NCBI RefSeq assembly: GCF_002878395.1 | Contig: NC_061115.1 | Coordinates: 59,453,462 to 59,517,461, forward strand | Length of the DNA stretch: 64,000 nt | Origin: Capsicum annuum | Taxonomy: Eukaryota > Streptophyta > Magnoliopsida > Solanales > Solanaceae | Direction of reading: 5' to 3' | Shown: piece by piece, positions 1 to 11,422 of the stretch | Numbering within the stretch: position 1 is the stretch's first letter | Layout of the letters: every line of letters begins with the position of its first letter | Notes under the pieces: model-generated | Databases searched by the model: none | What the model saw: the letters and a program-made list of their open reading frames with translations, nothing else | Told to the model about the DNA's origin: nothing | Made by a program: the position numbers and the translations under genes

Positions 1-2245
1 AAAAGAATGAAATAATCATGTCCTCAAAATATGAGGACTCACCACTGACTCTGACTACTGATATTTGAACTGCTAAGCACGATCAGGAACCTAAGCATTT
101 GAGCCTATGGTATAAAATACCATAGCGCAAGAGAAAAGTATGTGTCAGTACGTGAGAATGTATTGGTACGCAAAGTGAGGTAAGACTGAATGTAAGGGTT
201 AATAGTAATGAACTAAACTGATTGAATAACATGAACATGACTACGTGAGTATACATGCATAAATATATAACTGTAACTGAAATCATAAGGATTCTAAATA
301 CTGAGTTTACTAATAACAAGGATTACTGATAACTAATAACTGAGTAACTGTGTCTGACAGTCCTGATTCTAATGAAACTAGCTGAGTTCCATAATAAACT
401 GAGTGATTGTATTTGACAGTCCTAAAATCTGTAGAACTATCTGAGAGCTTTAGAAAAGATTGAGACTAATACTATGAGAGATAGTCATCTAACCGACATG
501 CCCAAAATAAGGTATTATAACTGAGTTGGGGTCCAATCTGTAACCTCAATTGTAAGGGTGTCAATACCGCGCCACTGGTAAGGACAAGCTGTAAGTGACC
601 TTCATCTGTCAGGTACTCTAATAAGAATAGTGGGACCCTCATTTGATAGGTTAAGCCACCTCATCAACCCTCATCTGTCAGGTTTTATGTCTCAACCTTC
701 GCTGGCTATGTAGTTCTAGAACACAAGGACTGATTCTAAGAATCCCACCTTTTTCTGGCAGGTGAGTTCCCATCCTTGGGTTCACTTGGTACTAAATCCT
801 AATCCTATCTAAATAGACACTAGACTAAATTGGACTGAGTTCACTGAGTTCCGTTGACTGACAGAATATTACTAAAATTTGATAACTAACTGAGCTACTC
901 AGGGCTGAACTGAATACTACTGAGTTTTTCTTGAGTTCTGAGATTGACTGACTTCTTTGATCGTGGCTTGATTGAGATTATCTTGAAAAGTTACACTGGC
1001 TCTAGGCACACAGCTAAATTGTCGGGTATTGAATACCCCCAGGACTCGATAGCATGAAAATAAATGGGATATGACAATTCTTGAACACATGACCATAGTC
1101 AACAATTCATAATACTATCATTGAGGTATTTCATAAATCATTGCAAGTCATAAGCTTACACATGAATAGGAACGCATGCTAACATATCATAATTTCACAA
1201 ATCCATACTTATGAGCATTTCACCAAATCATTACAAGACATAGTTATAGAATGAGAGTCAATTAGAACATGTAGGTACATCATAAGTTCATCATATAGCT
1301 AACATTTAGGTCATAATGCACAATTCTTATTCACTTAGGCATTTTAACACACACACGGAAGGCATAACCTTTTCTAGGGCATGAATCAACAACTAATACA
1401 TCATGGGCATATCAAGCACTTCAAATTTAAGCATTTCAATCCACATACTAACATGAATCATGATAATTCAATAAAGATTCAATCTCGAAAATCATATCAC
1501 AACATAAACATGTGTACAATCAAATCCACAATACTGAATTCAAAATTCACATTTTTAAAAGGGTTTCTTGAGCTCCAAGGGTGAAAGGGACCCTTGGATG
1601 AACACTTTGCATAGCTTGGTTGACAAATTTCTTAATGATTGATGGAAGAAAGCTTGAGTTCATGAATTGAAATTAATCACCTAGGGTTTCTTATTCTTGA
1701 GCACTTGTGAAATAATGAATGTATTTAGCCAAAAGGGAGCTAAATTTCGTGTTATGAGGGCTGAATATTGGGGTAAAATGACCTAATTATCCTTAATGAC
1801 GCGGTCATTTAATAATAAAAATTGGGCACTAACGTATTTGGCACCATGATGTATCGATGGCATCGATGCAATACTCAGCGCATCACGCCATGATCGCGCT
1901 GTGTTTCAGCACTTTTGACTGGTAGTCTGGAAACAATATTAACTAATGCTATAGGCAATGCGACGCATCAAGATCACATTGGTTCACTATTTTGGACTTC
2001 CAAACATGGTCTAAACGAGGTCCTAAAAATCCATAACTTATTCAGAAATAGTTATTGCCCTTCCTAATCATGAATTTACAAAAACATAGACCCTTAAAGG
2101 ACATTAAGGTCGCGAAATAAGGTTGCTAACTTTCGAACGCTAAAAATAAATTTAGTCTGGAAACTTAGCTAGAATTTTCTATGTTTGGGATCTCTTGACA
2201 AGCTTAAAGGACTGAATTAAGCTAGGAATTTTGCGGGGTCTTACA
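1..2245 (-). mobile_element. 3' LTR of chromovirus E1 (cut by window edge)
   Basis: This is the downstream LTR of a minus-strand Ty3/gypsy element. Base 1 matches the second LTR copy near 7748, so about 350 bp lie outside the window. The inner end is clear: the plus strand ends in GGGGTCTTACA at 2245, and the polypurine tract follows at once. Read on the minus strand, the LTR starts TGTAAGACCCC. The copy at 7397-8994 matches it closely to about base 1230, with scattered substitutions and indels. A patch of short CG-containing inverted words lies at about 1800-1990. Small open frames inside are spurious. Confidence 0.88.
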
Positions 2246-2261
2246 ATATCTCCTCCTTGGG
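2246..2261 (-). other. Polypurine tract of E1
   Basis: Read on the minus strand this is CCCAAGGAGGAGATAT, directly before the LTR start TGTAAGACC. A purine run at this place primes plus-strand DNA synthesis in LTR retrotransposons. E3 has a very similar tract at 38190-38206. Confidence 0.85.
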
Positions 2262-2578
2262 AACATTCATCCTCGAATGACACTGATTGAAAAGGGAGAA
2301 ATGATTGGCTAAAGTACATACTGAACATGAACAACTGGAATATGATTGCATGACTGACATTATTGATTTACTTAGATTCATGATTTCATGACTGAGCTGA
2401 TACATGAATGCATGACTGGGAGTACTCATAACCTGATCATGCATATCTGATGTATGAATACATGACTGAGATGACTCATGAACATGCGATTGAACATGCA
2501 ATGGTAAAGGATACCAACTTTGAAATGGAAAATTGAGCATGAAACTGAATGAGCTTAAGGAAAGCTATTACCTTGGGC
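2262..2578 (-). other. E1 3' untranslated segment
   Basis: About 320 bp lie between the chromodomain stop and the polypurine tract. The sequence is rich in repeated CATGA and CATGACTGA words, for example at 2340-2480. I see no coding similarity. It is the usual spacer between pol and the 3' LTR in this type of element. Confidence 0.6.
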
Positions 2579-2842
2579 TTACTCTGAATTAGCAGAGAAT
2601 AGGTGAGGGTACTTGGTCCGCATGTCTGCTTCTGCTTCCCAAGTAGCTCCCTTAATGGATAGATTTTGCCAAAGAACTTTTACTAGAGGGACTTCTTTGT
2701 TCCTCATTCTACGGGTCTGATAGTCAAGGATTTTGACTGGAATTTCTTCATAAGAGAGATTGTTCTGAATATCTACGCCCTCAACAGGGACTACAACTGC
2801 TGGGTCACCTATGCACTTTTTAAGCAAGAAGACATGGAACAC
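2579..2842 (-). pseudogene. E1 chromodomain (C-terminal end of pol)
   Basis: An open stretch of 87 residues holds a chromodomain of the kind found at the end of plant chromovirus integrases. Such domains are thought to steer integration to particular chromatin. Visible marks are the run YEEIPVKILDYQTRRMRNKE, then VKVLWQN, and the tryptophan in TWEAEADMR near residue 70, followed by YPHLF and the stop. It is the best preserved coding part of E1. It lies just downstream of the integrase C-terminus (2852-3037) but in a different frame, so the polyprotein is broken between them. Confidence 0.85.
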
Positions 2843-2851
2843 TGGATGTAA

Positions 2852-3790
2852 TCAAGCTAGATCTGAAGGCAACTCGAGCTCATAAGCTACTTTGCCGAAG
2901 TGATTGAGAATTTTAAAGGGACCGACATATCGGAGTCTTAGCTTTCCCTTCTTGCTGAACCTCCTCACTCCTTTCATATGAGAGATTTTTAGGTACACAT
3001 AATCACCAATTTCGAACTCAAGATCCTTTTTACACACATCTGCATACGATTTCTGTCAGCTCTGAGCTATCTTGAGCCTCTCTCTGATTAATTAAACTTT
3101 CTTTAAGGTATCAAAGACCAAGTCAGGCCCTACCACTGTGGTCTCATCAACTTTGAACCAATCGATTAGAGATCTGCATCTCCTACTGTAGAGAGCTTCA
3201 AATGGAGCAATTTAAATACTGGAATGATAACTGTTGTTGTATGCAAACTCTATCACAGGCAAGTGGGCATCCCAACTATCCATAAAGTCAATTATACATG
3301 CTCGTAGTATATCTTCTAAGGTCTGGATAGTCTTTTTTGCTTGACCATTGGTCTGAGGATTAAAGGTTATATTGAGGTGAACTTGGGTACGAAGATCCTT
3401 TTAGAATGCTTTCTAGAAATAAGAGGTGAACTGGGTACCTCTATCTGAGACAATAGACAGTGAAACACCGTGCAACCTGACCAACTCTCTAATGTAGAGT
3501 TTGGCATAATCCTCGGCTGAATAAGAGGTATGGACTAGAAGGAAATGAGCTTGTTTGGTAATTCTATCTATAATGACCCAAACTGAAAAATGCTAATGAC
3601 TAGTATGAGGCAAACCCATCACAAAGTCCATGTTCACTTTTCCCTACTTCCAAGTAGGAATACTAAACTCCTACATGGACCCATTTGGCTTTTGATGCTC
3701 AATCTTAACTTGCTAGCATGTTGAGCTCTTCTCCATAAGATCTACAATATATCACTACATCCCTCTCCACCAATAGATCTCCCACAAGTT
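2852..3790 (-). pseudogene. E1 integrase (degraded)
   Basis: This is the remnant of a Ty3/gypsy integrase, which joins the DNA copy to the genome. Reading the minus strand, MDFVMGLP (about 3610-3635) holds the first catalytic Asp and SDRGTQF (about 3450) the second. The third block reads [13 protein letters not shown], where the catalytic Glu is replaced by Lys at 3335-3337. The C-terminal GPY/F-type motif is present as YVGPFKI in the 61-residue open stretch 2852-3037. Several in-frame stops interrupt the core, so no active enzyme can be made. The zinc-finger part to the right (about 3650-3900) is poorly preserved. Confidence 0.85.
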
Positions 3791-4036
3791 GCAGTATATC
3801 TTGGTGGTCCCTAGGTGAATAGATAAATGTGCACCATACGCTTCTACAAGAATTTGCTACCTTAAGTCATCAACATCTGGCACACACAGATAACCCTGAC
3901 AACACAGAAAAACATCTCCTCTTTAGGAGAAAACCTTGAACTTCTGATCTTTGACTGATTCCTTCAACTTGGTAGAACTGGGATCTCTATCCTACTTTTC
4001 TTTCACCTCAGAAACTAGAGATGATTCTGAACTATT

Positions 4037-4570
4037 CTAAACCCACACACTACCTTCTGCTGAATCGACTAAGTGGATACCTAATCTGGATAATTGATGA
4101 ACTTCCTGGGCTAACTTCTTCTTACTGTCCTCAACATGAGCAACACTACCCATAGACAGTATACTAAGAGCATCAGCCACTACATTGGCCTTGCCCGGAT
4201 GACAAAGGACACTCATATCATAATCCTTCAAGAGCTCTAACCACCTTCTCTGATAGAGATTAAGATCTTTCTATGAGAACATATACTGGAGCCTTTTGTG
4301 ATATATGGACACATTTACATGGTCACCATACTAGTAGTACCTCCAAATCTTTAAGGCAAAGACTATTGCTGCGAAATCAAGATCATGTGTCGGATAATTC
4401 TTCTTATGGGTCTTAAGCTGTCTAGAGGTGTAGGCTATGACCTTACTATGCCGCATGACAACACAACCCAAACCTACTCTGGATGCATCACAATACATGA
4501 CATACGTATCTGGACCATCTGGAAGAGTCAAAACTGGAGCTAAAGTGAGTCGAGTCTTCAACTTCTAAAA
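4037..4570 (-). pseudogene. E1 RNase H (degraded)
   Basis: The gypsy RNase H domain follows RT and removes the RNA template. The open stretch 4331-4561 carries [12 protein letters not shown], with the catalytic Asp kept, then VIAYTSRQL and [22 protein letters not shown]. The stretch 4037-4231 carries the downstream part, with YDMSVLCHPGKANVVADALS and the linker toward integrase. The two parts are separated by stops around 4232-4330. The order on the minus strand (RT, RNase H, integrase, chromodomain) is normal for chromoviruses. Confidence 0.85.
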
Positions 4571-5400
4571 ACTCTTCTCGCATGAATCTGACCACTAGAA
4601 CTTGACTTTATTCGGAGTTAATCTAGACATAAGGGATGCAATAGATCAATATCCCTCAACAAACCATCTATAATAGCTAGCCAAACCCTAGAAACTCCTA
4701 ATATCTAATAGAGTGATGGGTCTAGGCCAGTTTTTCACTACCTTCGTCTTTTGAGGATCAACTCTAATGACATCACCGAAAATGATATGACCAAAGAATA
4801 CTACTGACGTTATCCAATTTTACACTTACTAAATTTGGTGAAAAACTAATGATTTCTGAGAGTTTGCAATACTATTTTGAGATGGTCTGTATGATCATGC
4901 TCACTGTGGAAATAGATAAGAATGTCATCTATGAATACTATGACGAATATGTCCAAGTACTGCTAGAATACACGGTTCATCAAGTTCATGAAAGATGTTG
5001 GAGCATTGGTAAGACCAAATGACATGTCTAAGAATTTTTAAAGTTACCATGCCAAGTACAGAAGGGTATTTTTGGAATGTCATATTCAATTACTCTGAGT
5101 TGAGATAGCCTGATCTGAGGTCTATCTTAGAGAAGGAACTGGAACCCTAAAGTTGGTCAAACAAGTCATAGATTCTAGGAAGTGGATACTTGTTCTTGAC
5201 TGTGACCTTATTGAGTTGATGGTATTCTATGCACATTCTAAGAGAACCATCTTTCTTGAGCACGAATAGAACTGGTGCACCCCACGGGGACATGTTGGGT
5301 CTAATAAATCCCTTATCTAGGAGATCCTTCAACTACTCTTTTCATTCAATAAGTTTTGTTGGTACCATTTTGTTTGGCGAAATAGATATGGGCTGAGTAT
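4571..5400 (-). pseudogene. E1 reverse transcriptase (degraded)
   Basis: This is the polymerase core of the retroelement. The open stretch 5147-5332 shows the N-terminal RT blocks: [19 protein letters not shown], the [17 protein letters not shown] motif and KYPLPRI. The active-site block reads VFIDDILIY on the minus strand near 4910-4945, the FIDD version usual for this group. Stops and frameshifts occur throughout, so the domain is recognisable but dead. Its full size shows what has been deleted from E3. Confidence 0.87.
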
Positions 5401-5479
5401 CTTGAAGAGGATCGATACTGAAGTCTATTTCCCTTTCGGGAGAATTCTAAGATGATCCTCTAGAAACATATTTGAATAT

Positions 5480-6010
5480 TCATTCACTACTAGGACTTAT
5501 TCAAGACTGGGAGTTTTGGAACTAGAGTCCTTAACTCGATCAAGATGATAGAAACATCCCTTGGATATCATTTTCCTTACCCTTAGGAAGGAAACAAGCT
5601 GACCCCTAAAGGCTAAAGCATTACCCTTTCACTCTAGGATTGGTTCATTCAAAAACTAAAACTTGACAACTCTATTTCTGCTGTCAACTTTGGTATATCA
5701 GGAATGAAGCCAATCTATGCCGAGAATAATATCAAAATTAATCATCTCTAATTCTAATAAGTCTGCTAAGTGACTTTTTGAGATACAATAACTGGACAGT
5801 TCCTGTATACCCTCTGCACTATGATAGTTTTAACCATTGGGTAGAAACTAAAAAGGGCTCTGCTAGAATTTCGATACTGACTCCAAAATCAACTGTTATA
5901 TAAGGTGTAACAAAAGACAAGGAAGCTCCTAGATCTAGCACAGCATAAATATCTATGTGAAAGATTTTTAATGTAGTAGTGACCACATCAGGAGAATAAT
6001 CCTGGTCCTG
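5480..6010 (-). pseudogene. E1 aspartic protease (degraded)
   Basis: The retropepsin-like protease would cut the gag-pol product. On the minus strand the active-site motif appears as AVLDLGASLSFVTP (about 5910-5960), and the closing block as FDIILGIDWLHS (about 5700-5735). Between them are several stops. The position between the gag zinc-finger region and RT is normal. The catalytic DLGAS residues are intact, but the frame is not. Confidence 0.8.
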
Positions 6011-7172
6011 TCGGGATAAAATAACATAAAGTCTATTTGGGCACTGGTAGCACTAGAAGTGGCACCCTGCTAATTCGTGCGACTGGACTTAGCTGAGGAA
6101 CGGTTAGGCTGACCCTGAAAACCTGACTGAGGAAAATCTTTGACTCTCTGGACTGACTTTCCACATCTAAAAAAATGTCACTGCCAACTCTGCAAATACC
6201 CTGATGGTGTTTTTCTCGAGTTTGGCAAAGAGCATGAGTTTGGGCACTACTAACACTGCTATGAGACTTAGATCCTAGCACCCTATCTTTATTACCATTC
6301 CTAAACTTAGAAATTGGGGCGCTTGCTAAGGAAAGAGATGTAACTGATGACTCTGGGTGGAACTAAGAATGATTCTCACCATCTGATTTAGGCTGACTGA
6401 AAGTAAAGCTACCTATTCTAGATCTCTTATTCTGCTTTTCTCTCTCTATATTCTTCTGCTCCTCTATCTACTAAGCATGGATCATAAGCCTTTCCAATTC
6501 TATCTCACTAATCAACATCGCAGGCCCGCACCCTTTAAACACACTATCATTCACTCCAGTCACAAACTTACTTATTCGGGATCTGCAATCTGCCACCACA
6601 TAAGGAGCATATCTAGCTAGTTGAGTAAACTTGAGAGAATACTCTTTCACTGTCATGTTGCCCCTCCTGAGGTTAATAAATTCTAACACCTTATCTTCTC
6701 TCAGCTCTAGGGGAAAGAATTTATCTATAAAAATGGTGGCAAACTTCTCCCAATCAAAAGGCCCTACATCTATAGCCCTCTCTGCTTTCCATTATTTGAA
6801 CCAAGTGTGAGCCACATCTTCCAACTGATATGTAGCTAGCTCACTACTCTGGATAGCAGTTACTCCCATAATATCAGTAATCTTCTACCCCTAATTAATA
6901 TACTCTTGAGGGTCCTCATCTGTATTAGACCTAGAAAAAAAAGGAGGATTCATCCAAGTGAAGTACCGAATCCTAGCTGCAGCAGAATTGGAAACTGGGT
7001 TAGCTAGAATGACAACTGGACATTTATTTTGGGATACAACTGCATGAGAAATATTAGTGAATGCATCTCTGAATTTTAAATGGGAAACATATTCTCCTAA
7101 AGGATTAGGCTGATCGGGGTGAGGGGTTGGTTAATCTCTTGTTCCTCTTCCCTAAGTCCTCTTTGGAGAAAT
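6011..7172 (-). pseudogene. E1 gag (start codon lost)
   Basis: Gag forms the particle that packages element RNA. The open stretch 6471-6689 carries FINLRRGNMTVKEYSLKF and FTQLARYAPYVVADCRSR, typical of plant chromovirus gag. Upstream, the capsid core can be read in shifting frames (TYQLEDVAHTWFK, LREDKVLEF). The zinc knuckle near 6080-6260 is degenerate. The expected start, by comparison with E3 gag at 42099, is at 7170-7172, where ATG has become ATT and the next codon CCT has become TCT. Two stops follow within the first 20 codons. Confidence 0.82.
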
Positions 7173-7396
7173 TTTTTTGTAGATGGAAGAGAAAGATTGA
7201 TTATATAAAGATTTTAAATAAATCTCATGCTCACTCGCACTAAATGAATATTGAAATAAGGGAAACTATTCCTAAACCATCTCATAGCCTCCTACACATA
7301 ATTATGGCACGCTATACACCAATGCCCAAGACTTTACTAGATGCGGCTGTCAAACTTCCTAGGACGCTTTTGAACCTTAGCCTCTCATACCAAGTT
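7173..7396 (-). other. E1 leader and primer binding site
   Basis: This is the untranslated leader between the 5' LTR and gag. On the minus strand the primer binding site at 7380-7393 reads TTGGTATGAGAGGC, a slightly mutated complement of the plant initiator tRNA-Met 3' end (TGGTATCAGAGC). The leader aligns by eye with the E3 leader at 42100-42313. The shared words include CTTAGCCTC/CTTAGGCTC near the primer site. Confidence 0.8.
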
Positions 7397-8994
7397 TGTA
7401 ACGCCCTAAGTCTAGTACCTCAAATGCTACACAGTGCTAAAAATCTTGAAGGATCACTAGCTAACCCATGACTGATATATGTAACTGAGCACTAGATAAT
7501 AGTAATATTGTAATAATAATATAACTGAAATAAATGGGGAAATCTGGTGAAAAACTTTCCATGAGGTTCAAATACTAAACAATACTAAATAAAACAACAT
7601 CTGAACAAGATATGATAACACTAAGACTGAATAACTGTCTGATCATGCTATAGTCCTAAAGCCTCTAAACTGTCTGACCTGCAGAGTTGATGGGATATGT
7701 CCCCAACTAATTCCATCTACTGAAAATAACTAAGTACTGAAATACTAAAAGAATGAAATAATTATATCCTCAAAATATGAGGACTCGCCACTGACTCTAA
7801 CTGCTGATGTCTGAGTTACTAAGCACAATCAGGAACCTGAGCGCCCGAACCTATGGTATAAAATACCATAGAGCAAGAAAAATTATGCGTCAATATATGA
7901 GAATATACTGATACATAAAGTGAGGTAATTTTGAATGTAAGGGTTCATATGCATAAACTAAACTGACAGAATAACATGAATATGACTACATTAGGATACA
8001 TGTATGAATACATAACTATAACTGAAATCATAAGCATCCTGAATACTGAGTGTACTGATAACATAGATTACTGATAACTGATAACTAAGCGACTGTGTCT
8101 CACAATCCTGATTCTAATGAAACTAGCTGAGTTTCGTACTAAGCTGAGTGTCTGTATCTGGTAGTCCTGAAATATATAAAACTATCTAAGTTCTTTCTAG
8201 AAAATTGAGACTGATACTGTGCGAGGTATTCATCTAACTGACATGCCCCAAATAAGGTATTTTAACTGAGTTGGGGTCCAATCAGTAACCCCAATTGTAA
8301 GGGTGTCAATACCGCACCACTGGTAAGGACAAGCTGTGAGTGACCCTCATCTGCTAGGTACACTAATGACAATGGTGAGACCCTCATCTGATAGGTTAAG
8401 CCACCTCATCAACCCTCATCAGACAGGTTTTTATGTCTCAACCTTTGCTGGCTACATTATTCTAGAATGTAAGGACTGATTCTAAGAATTGCACCCTTTG
8501 CTGGCAGGTGAGTTCCCATCCTTGGGTTCACTCGGTGCTGAATCCTACTCCTATCTAAATAGACACTGAACAGAGTATACTAGATTGAACTAGACTGAGT
8601 TCACTGAGTTTCGTTGACTGATGTAATATTACTAAATTCTGATAACTAACTGAGCTACTGAGGACTGAACTAAATACTACTGAGTTTTTCTTAAGTTTTG
8701 AGATTGAAGGAATTCTACTGATCGTGGCTTGACTGAGATTATCTTGAAAACTGATACTGGTTCTAGGCATACAACTAAATTATTGGGTATTAAATACCCT
8801 TAGAACTCAATATCATGAAGATAAATGGGACATGACACTTCTTGAACACATAACCATAGTCAATAATTCATAATACTATCATTGAGTGATTTCATGAAGC
8901 ATTGCAAGTCATGAGCTTACACATGAATAGTAATGCGTGTTAACATATCATAATTTCACAAATCCATATTTATAAGCATTCCACCAAATCATGG
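7397..8994 (-). mobile_element. 5' LTR of chromovirus E1 (truncated)
   Basis: The LTR starts TGTAACGCCC on the plus strand directly beside the primer site. It aligns with 1-1230, for example the run containing ATATGAGGACTC near 7772 and near 31. Similarity stops at about 8994, in ACCAAATCAT. The remaining 1 kb or so of this LTR is missing and replaced by a different LTR end. The differences from 1-1230 point to an old insertion. Confidence 0.85.
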
Positions 8995-9684
8995 GTGAAA
9001 TCATAATCTAAAATCAAAATAACTTGAAAGGATCATAATTTTTGCAATTCAAACCAGATACTTGGATTCTATGGGCGGAAGGAACCCATGGATGAACATC
9101 TAACATACTTGGGTTAATGAATTTGAGAGGATTGATGGTGAGATTTCTTGAGATTTTATCTTGTATTTGAGATCTAGGGTTTTAATGGAGAGAAATTTGA
9201 TGAACAATAAGCATATTTTTCACAATTTAAAGATTAATCTTCTGCGTACACGATTTGGGGGCTTGATGAAAGACAAGATTGCCCTTGGGATTAAAAATCC
9301 CACAACTAGAACTCAAATTAAGGCCCTACCACAATGCAGTGAGTGGGTCATTGTGATACCCACCATAATGCAGTGGAATTGCGGTGACTCTCTGGATCAT
9401 GACCATTGCAGTTTTGGGGTTCACCGGGATGCGGTGCAACCGCGATGACCCTCTAGAAATTGACAAATGTTGAAATGTCCTTCATCGCGATGTGATGACA
9501 TGCTCATCGTGATACTCACTGTGACGCGACCTAATTGTGGTAAGCTACTATTTTGCCAATTTGATTACGGTCCAATCCCCGTTCAAAAATTCTCTAACTT
9601 ACCTGAAACAAGCTATTTTCCATATTCAAAGTGTACTAAGGGCCAGACTGAGCTAGAAATGTTTGGAATATTACATTCCCCTTA
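8995..9684 (-). mobile_element. End of another minus-strand LTR (chimeric join)
   Basis: After similarity to the E1 LTR is lost, this segment ends at 9672 with GGAATATTACA followed by TTCCCCTTAAAAT. Read on the minus strand that is a purine-rich tract AAGGGGAA and an LTR start TGTAATATTCC. It therefore looks like the U3 end of a 3' LTR of another, related minus-strand element whose body is absent. A CG-rich patch of repeated words (GCGATG, ACCGCGATGA, CATCGCGATG) lies at about 9330-9535. The 95-residue frame at 9161-9448 runs through this patch and is spurious. Confidence 0.55.
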
Positions 9685-11387
9685 AAATATTGGCGTGGCA
9701 CAGAGGATAACCTCAGAAAGAGGTGAGGGCCTTTTAGTCTTTTCCCCTTCAGTTAAAAATATCTTTTCCCATAATAAAAATTTGTAAACACAAAATTGAC
9801 CTTTTCCCCTTTAGTTAAAAATATCAAACACTCGTATTCTTTTCTCTAACACCAAAACCATGAAAGCTTAAGGGTTTCACTGTGCATTCATCATTCGTGC
9901 TCCAAACATCAAATTGCTTTCAAATTATTGTGTGCTTCAGGCATGTTTCTCTTTCCTAAATTAATTTCATACAAAAGTATATGTTTAATTAATGTGCATA
10001 TGGTTTAATTATTGGGTTTTGAATATGGGTTGAGGTATTTGAAATGGTTTTTACATGAATTGAGTTCCCATGGTCTTGTATTAGTTGTTTATATCTAATT
10101 CTTATAATTTTGAACTAAATTAAGGCATGGGTATGGGAATTGGAATGACGAATATGATTTTCATCAAAAATTTTTGTTTAATGGTTTGGAATTGGCTTTA
10201 ACCTCAACCCAACTTGTGAAATTGGTTTGAAACATGGATATCTGCATAATCTACTTCACTTTTGAAACCTTACATTTCATAAAAGGTTAATGGAACATAA
10301 ATTGGTTTTGAAAGGACTTAGTGGCCATGGATTGGTTTTAAATTAGAATCTTTGGAGCCAATTTGTCTAACTAGTTTTGGGATGGTATAATGAAATTGTC
10401 TTGAAAGATTAATCTTTATTTGTTATTATGATTCCAATGGAAAATGACTAATTTAAAGACTCATTGGTTAATGGATGGGAATGTGTGTAAATGGTTTCAA
10501 TTTAGGCTTAAAAGGGGGGTGTAACTCATAGTGGATGATGGAAGTCCTAAGGTTCCCGATAGTGGAAACCACATTTATCAGCATGGGGGTGTGTATGACT
10601 GTGTTCATAATTCACACATTATATATATATATATATATATATTAATGGTATGAGCCTCGGTGTCTTTGGCCCTTCCTCGAATTTCTCTAGTTCGTATGGC
10701 TAACATGCACTGGGGACCTTTTAGTAGGGAGAGCTAAACCCATATAGCCCGTGGGTTTCCTTAGGATGGATAGAGCTACATAGTCCATGTCAATGATTTT
10801 AAAGCTTATGCTTAAACCTTGTTCCCGATCTCGATATCTTATATATGTATATATAAATGTATGGATATGGTTTTGACTAATTTTGGACATGGAATTTATT
10901 TTACCAACTTTCCTGAGTTACATGCCAGTGTTTTTCTCACTGACCATCCTAGGACACTACATTGTTTCAAAGTGTAGGGTTAGAAGACACTTCTTTTACC
11001 CCTATGCATCTTTAGGTGAATTAACACATCTATCTAGTTGTTGTGAAATGGTGAGCCTGAAACCTTTAGAAAGTCTTATCATTTCTATATTCTCTTATTT
11101 TTAAATTAGTACTTTTGGATTCTTTTGGTCATAGTCGGGGGCATATCCTAACCTATTTTGTATTCTAGTTTTAGAGGCTATTATGGATAGATACAAGTTG
11201 GTTGGTTGTTTATTGACTCTTAATTTTCATAAAAGTTATCTATTCTTTTTCTTAATACTGATTAACTAGATTCCATATTTTCTTTATGGTTATTTTGTTC
11301 TTATGATGTTAGGTGATGGGGGTGGTCTCTGATCTATGGTGAGCTTGAGATACCCGTCATGATCAGGTCCTGGTAAAGGTCATGACA
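9685..11387 (+). mobile_element. 5' LTR of chromovirus E2 (start missing)
   Basis: This segment aligns with the E2 3' LTR (24438 to 24943, then 33095 to 34306) and with the LTR at 62204. It lacks about the first 205 bp and ends in CATGACA at 11387, followed by a primer-site remnant. It has an internal deletion near 9715 compared with 24470-24520. An (AT)n run lies at 10619-10641. It shows the pre-insertion sequence corresponding to the site where element A entered the other LTR. Confidence 0.82.
10619..10641. repeat. (AT)n microsatellite in LTR
   Basis: A run of about eleven AT units lies in the E2 5' LTR. The same place in the copies at 33550 and 63367 is much shorter, so the run has expanded in this copy. 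Confidence 0.9.
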
Positions 11388-11422
11388 AGCTTAGTATCAT
11401 ATCATGGTTTAGATTCATTGGG
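11388..11422 (+). other. E2 primer binding site and start of leader
   Basis: TAGTATCATATC at 11392-11403 is a decayed match (9 of 12) to TGGTATCAGAGC, the complement of the initiator tRNA-Met 3' end. It follows the LTR end by four bases. The leader is interrupted by element B at 11423 and resumes at 19212. Confidence 0.65.

Noticed and set aside
83..319. 78-codon minus-strand open frame with hydrophobic residues
   Set aside because: It lies inside an LTR, and the second LTR copy (7748-8070) does not keep the frame open. It is a chance frame in A+T-rich repeat DNA.
9161..9448. 95-codon plus-strand open frame
   Set aside because: It crosses the CG-rich patch of an LTR end and resembles no protein family; the patch composition explains the lack of stops.
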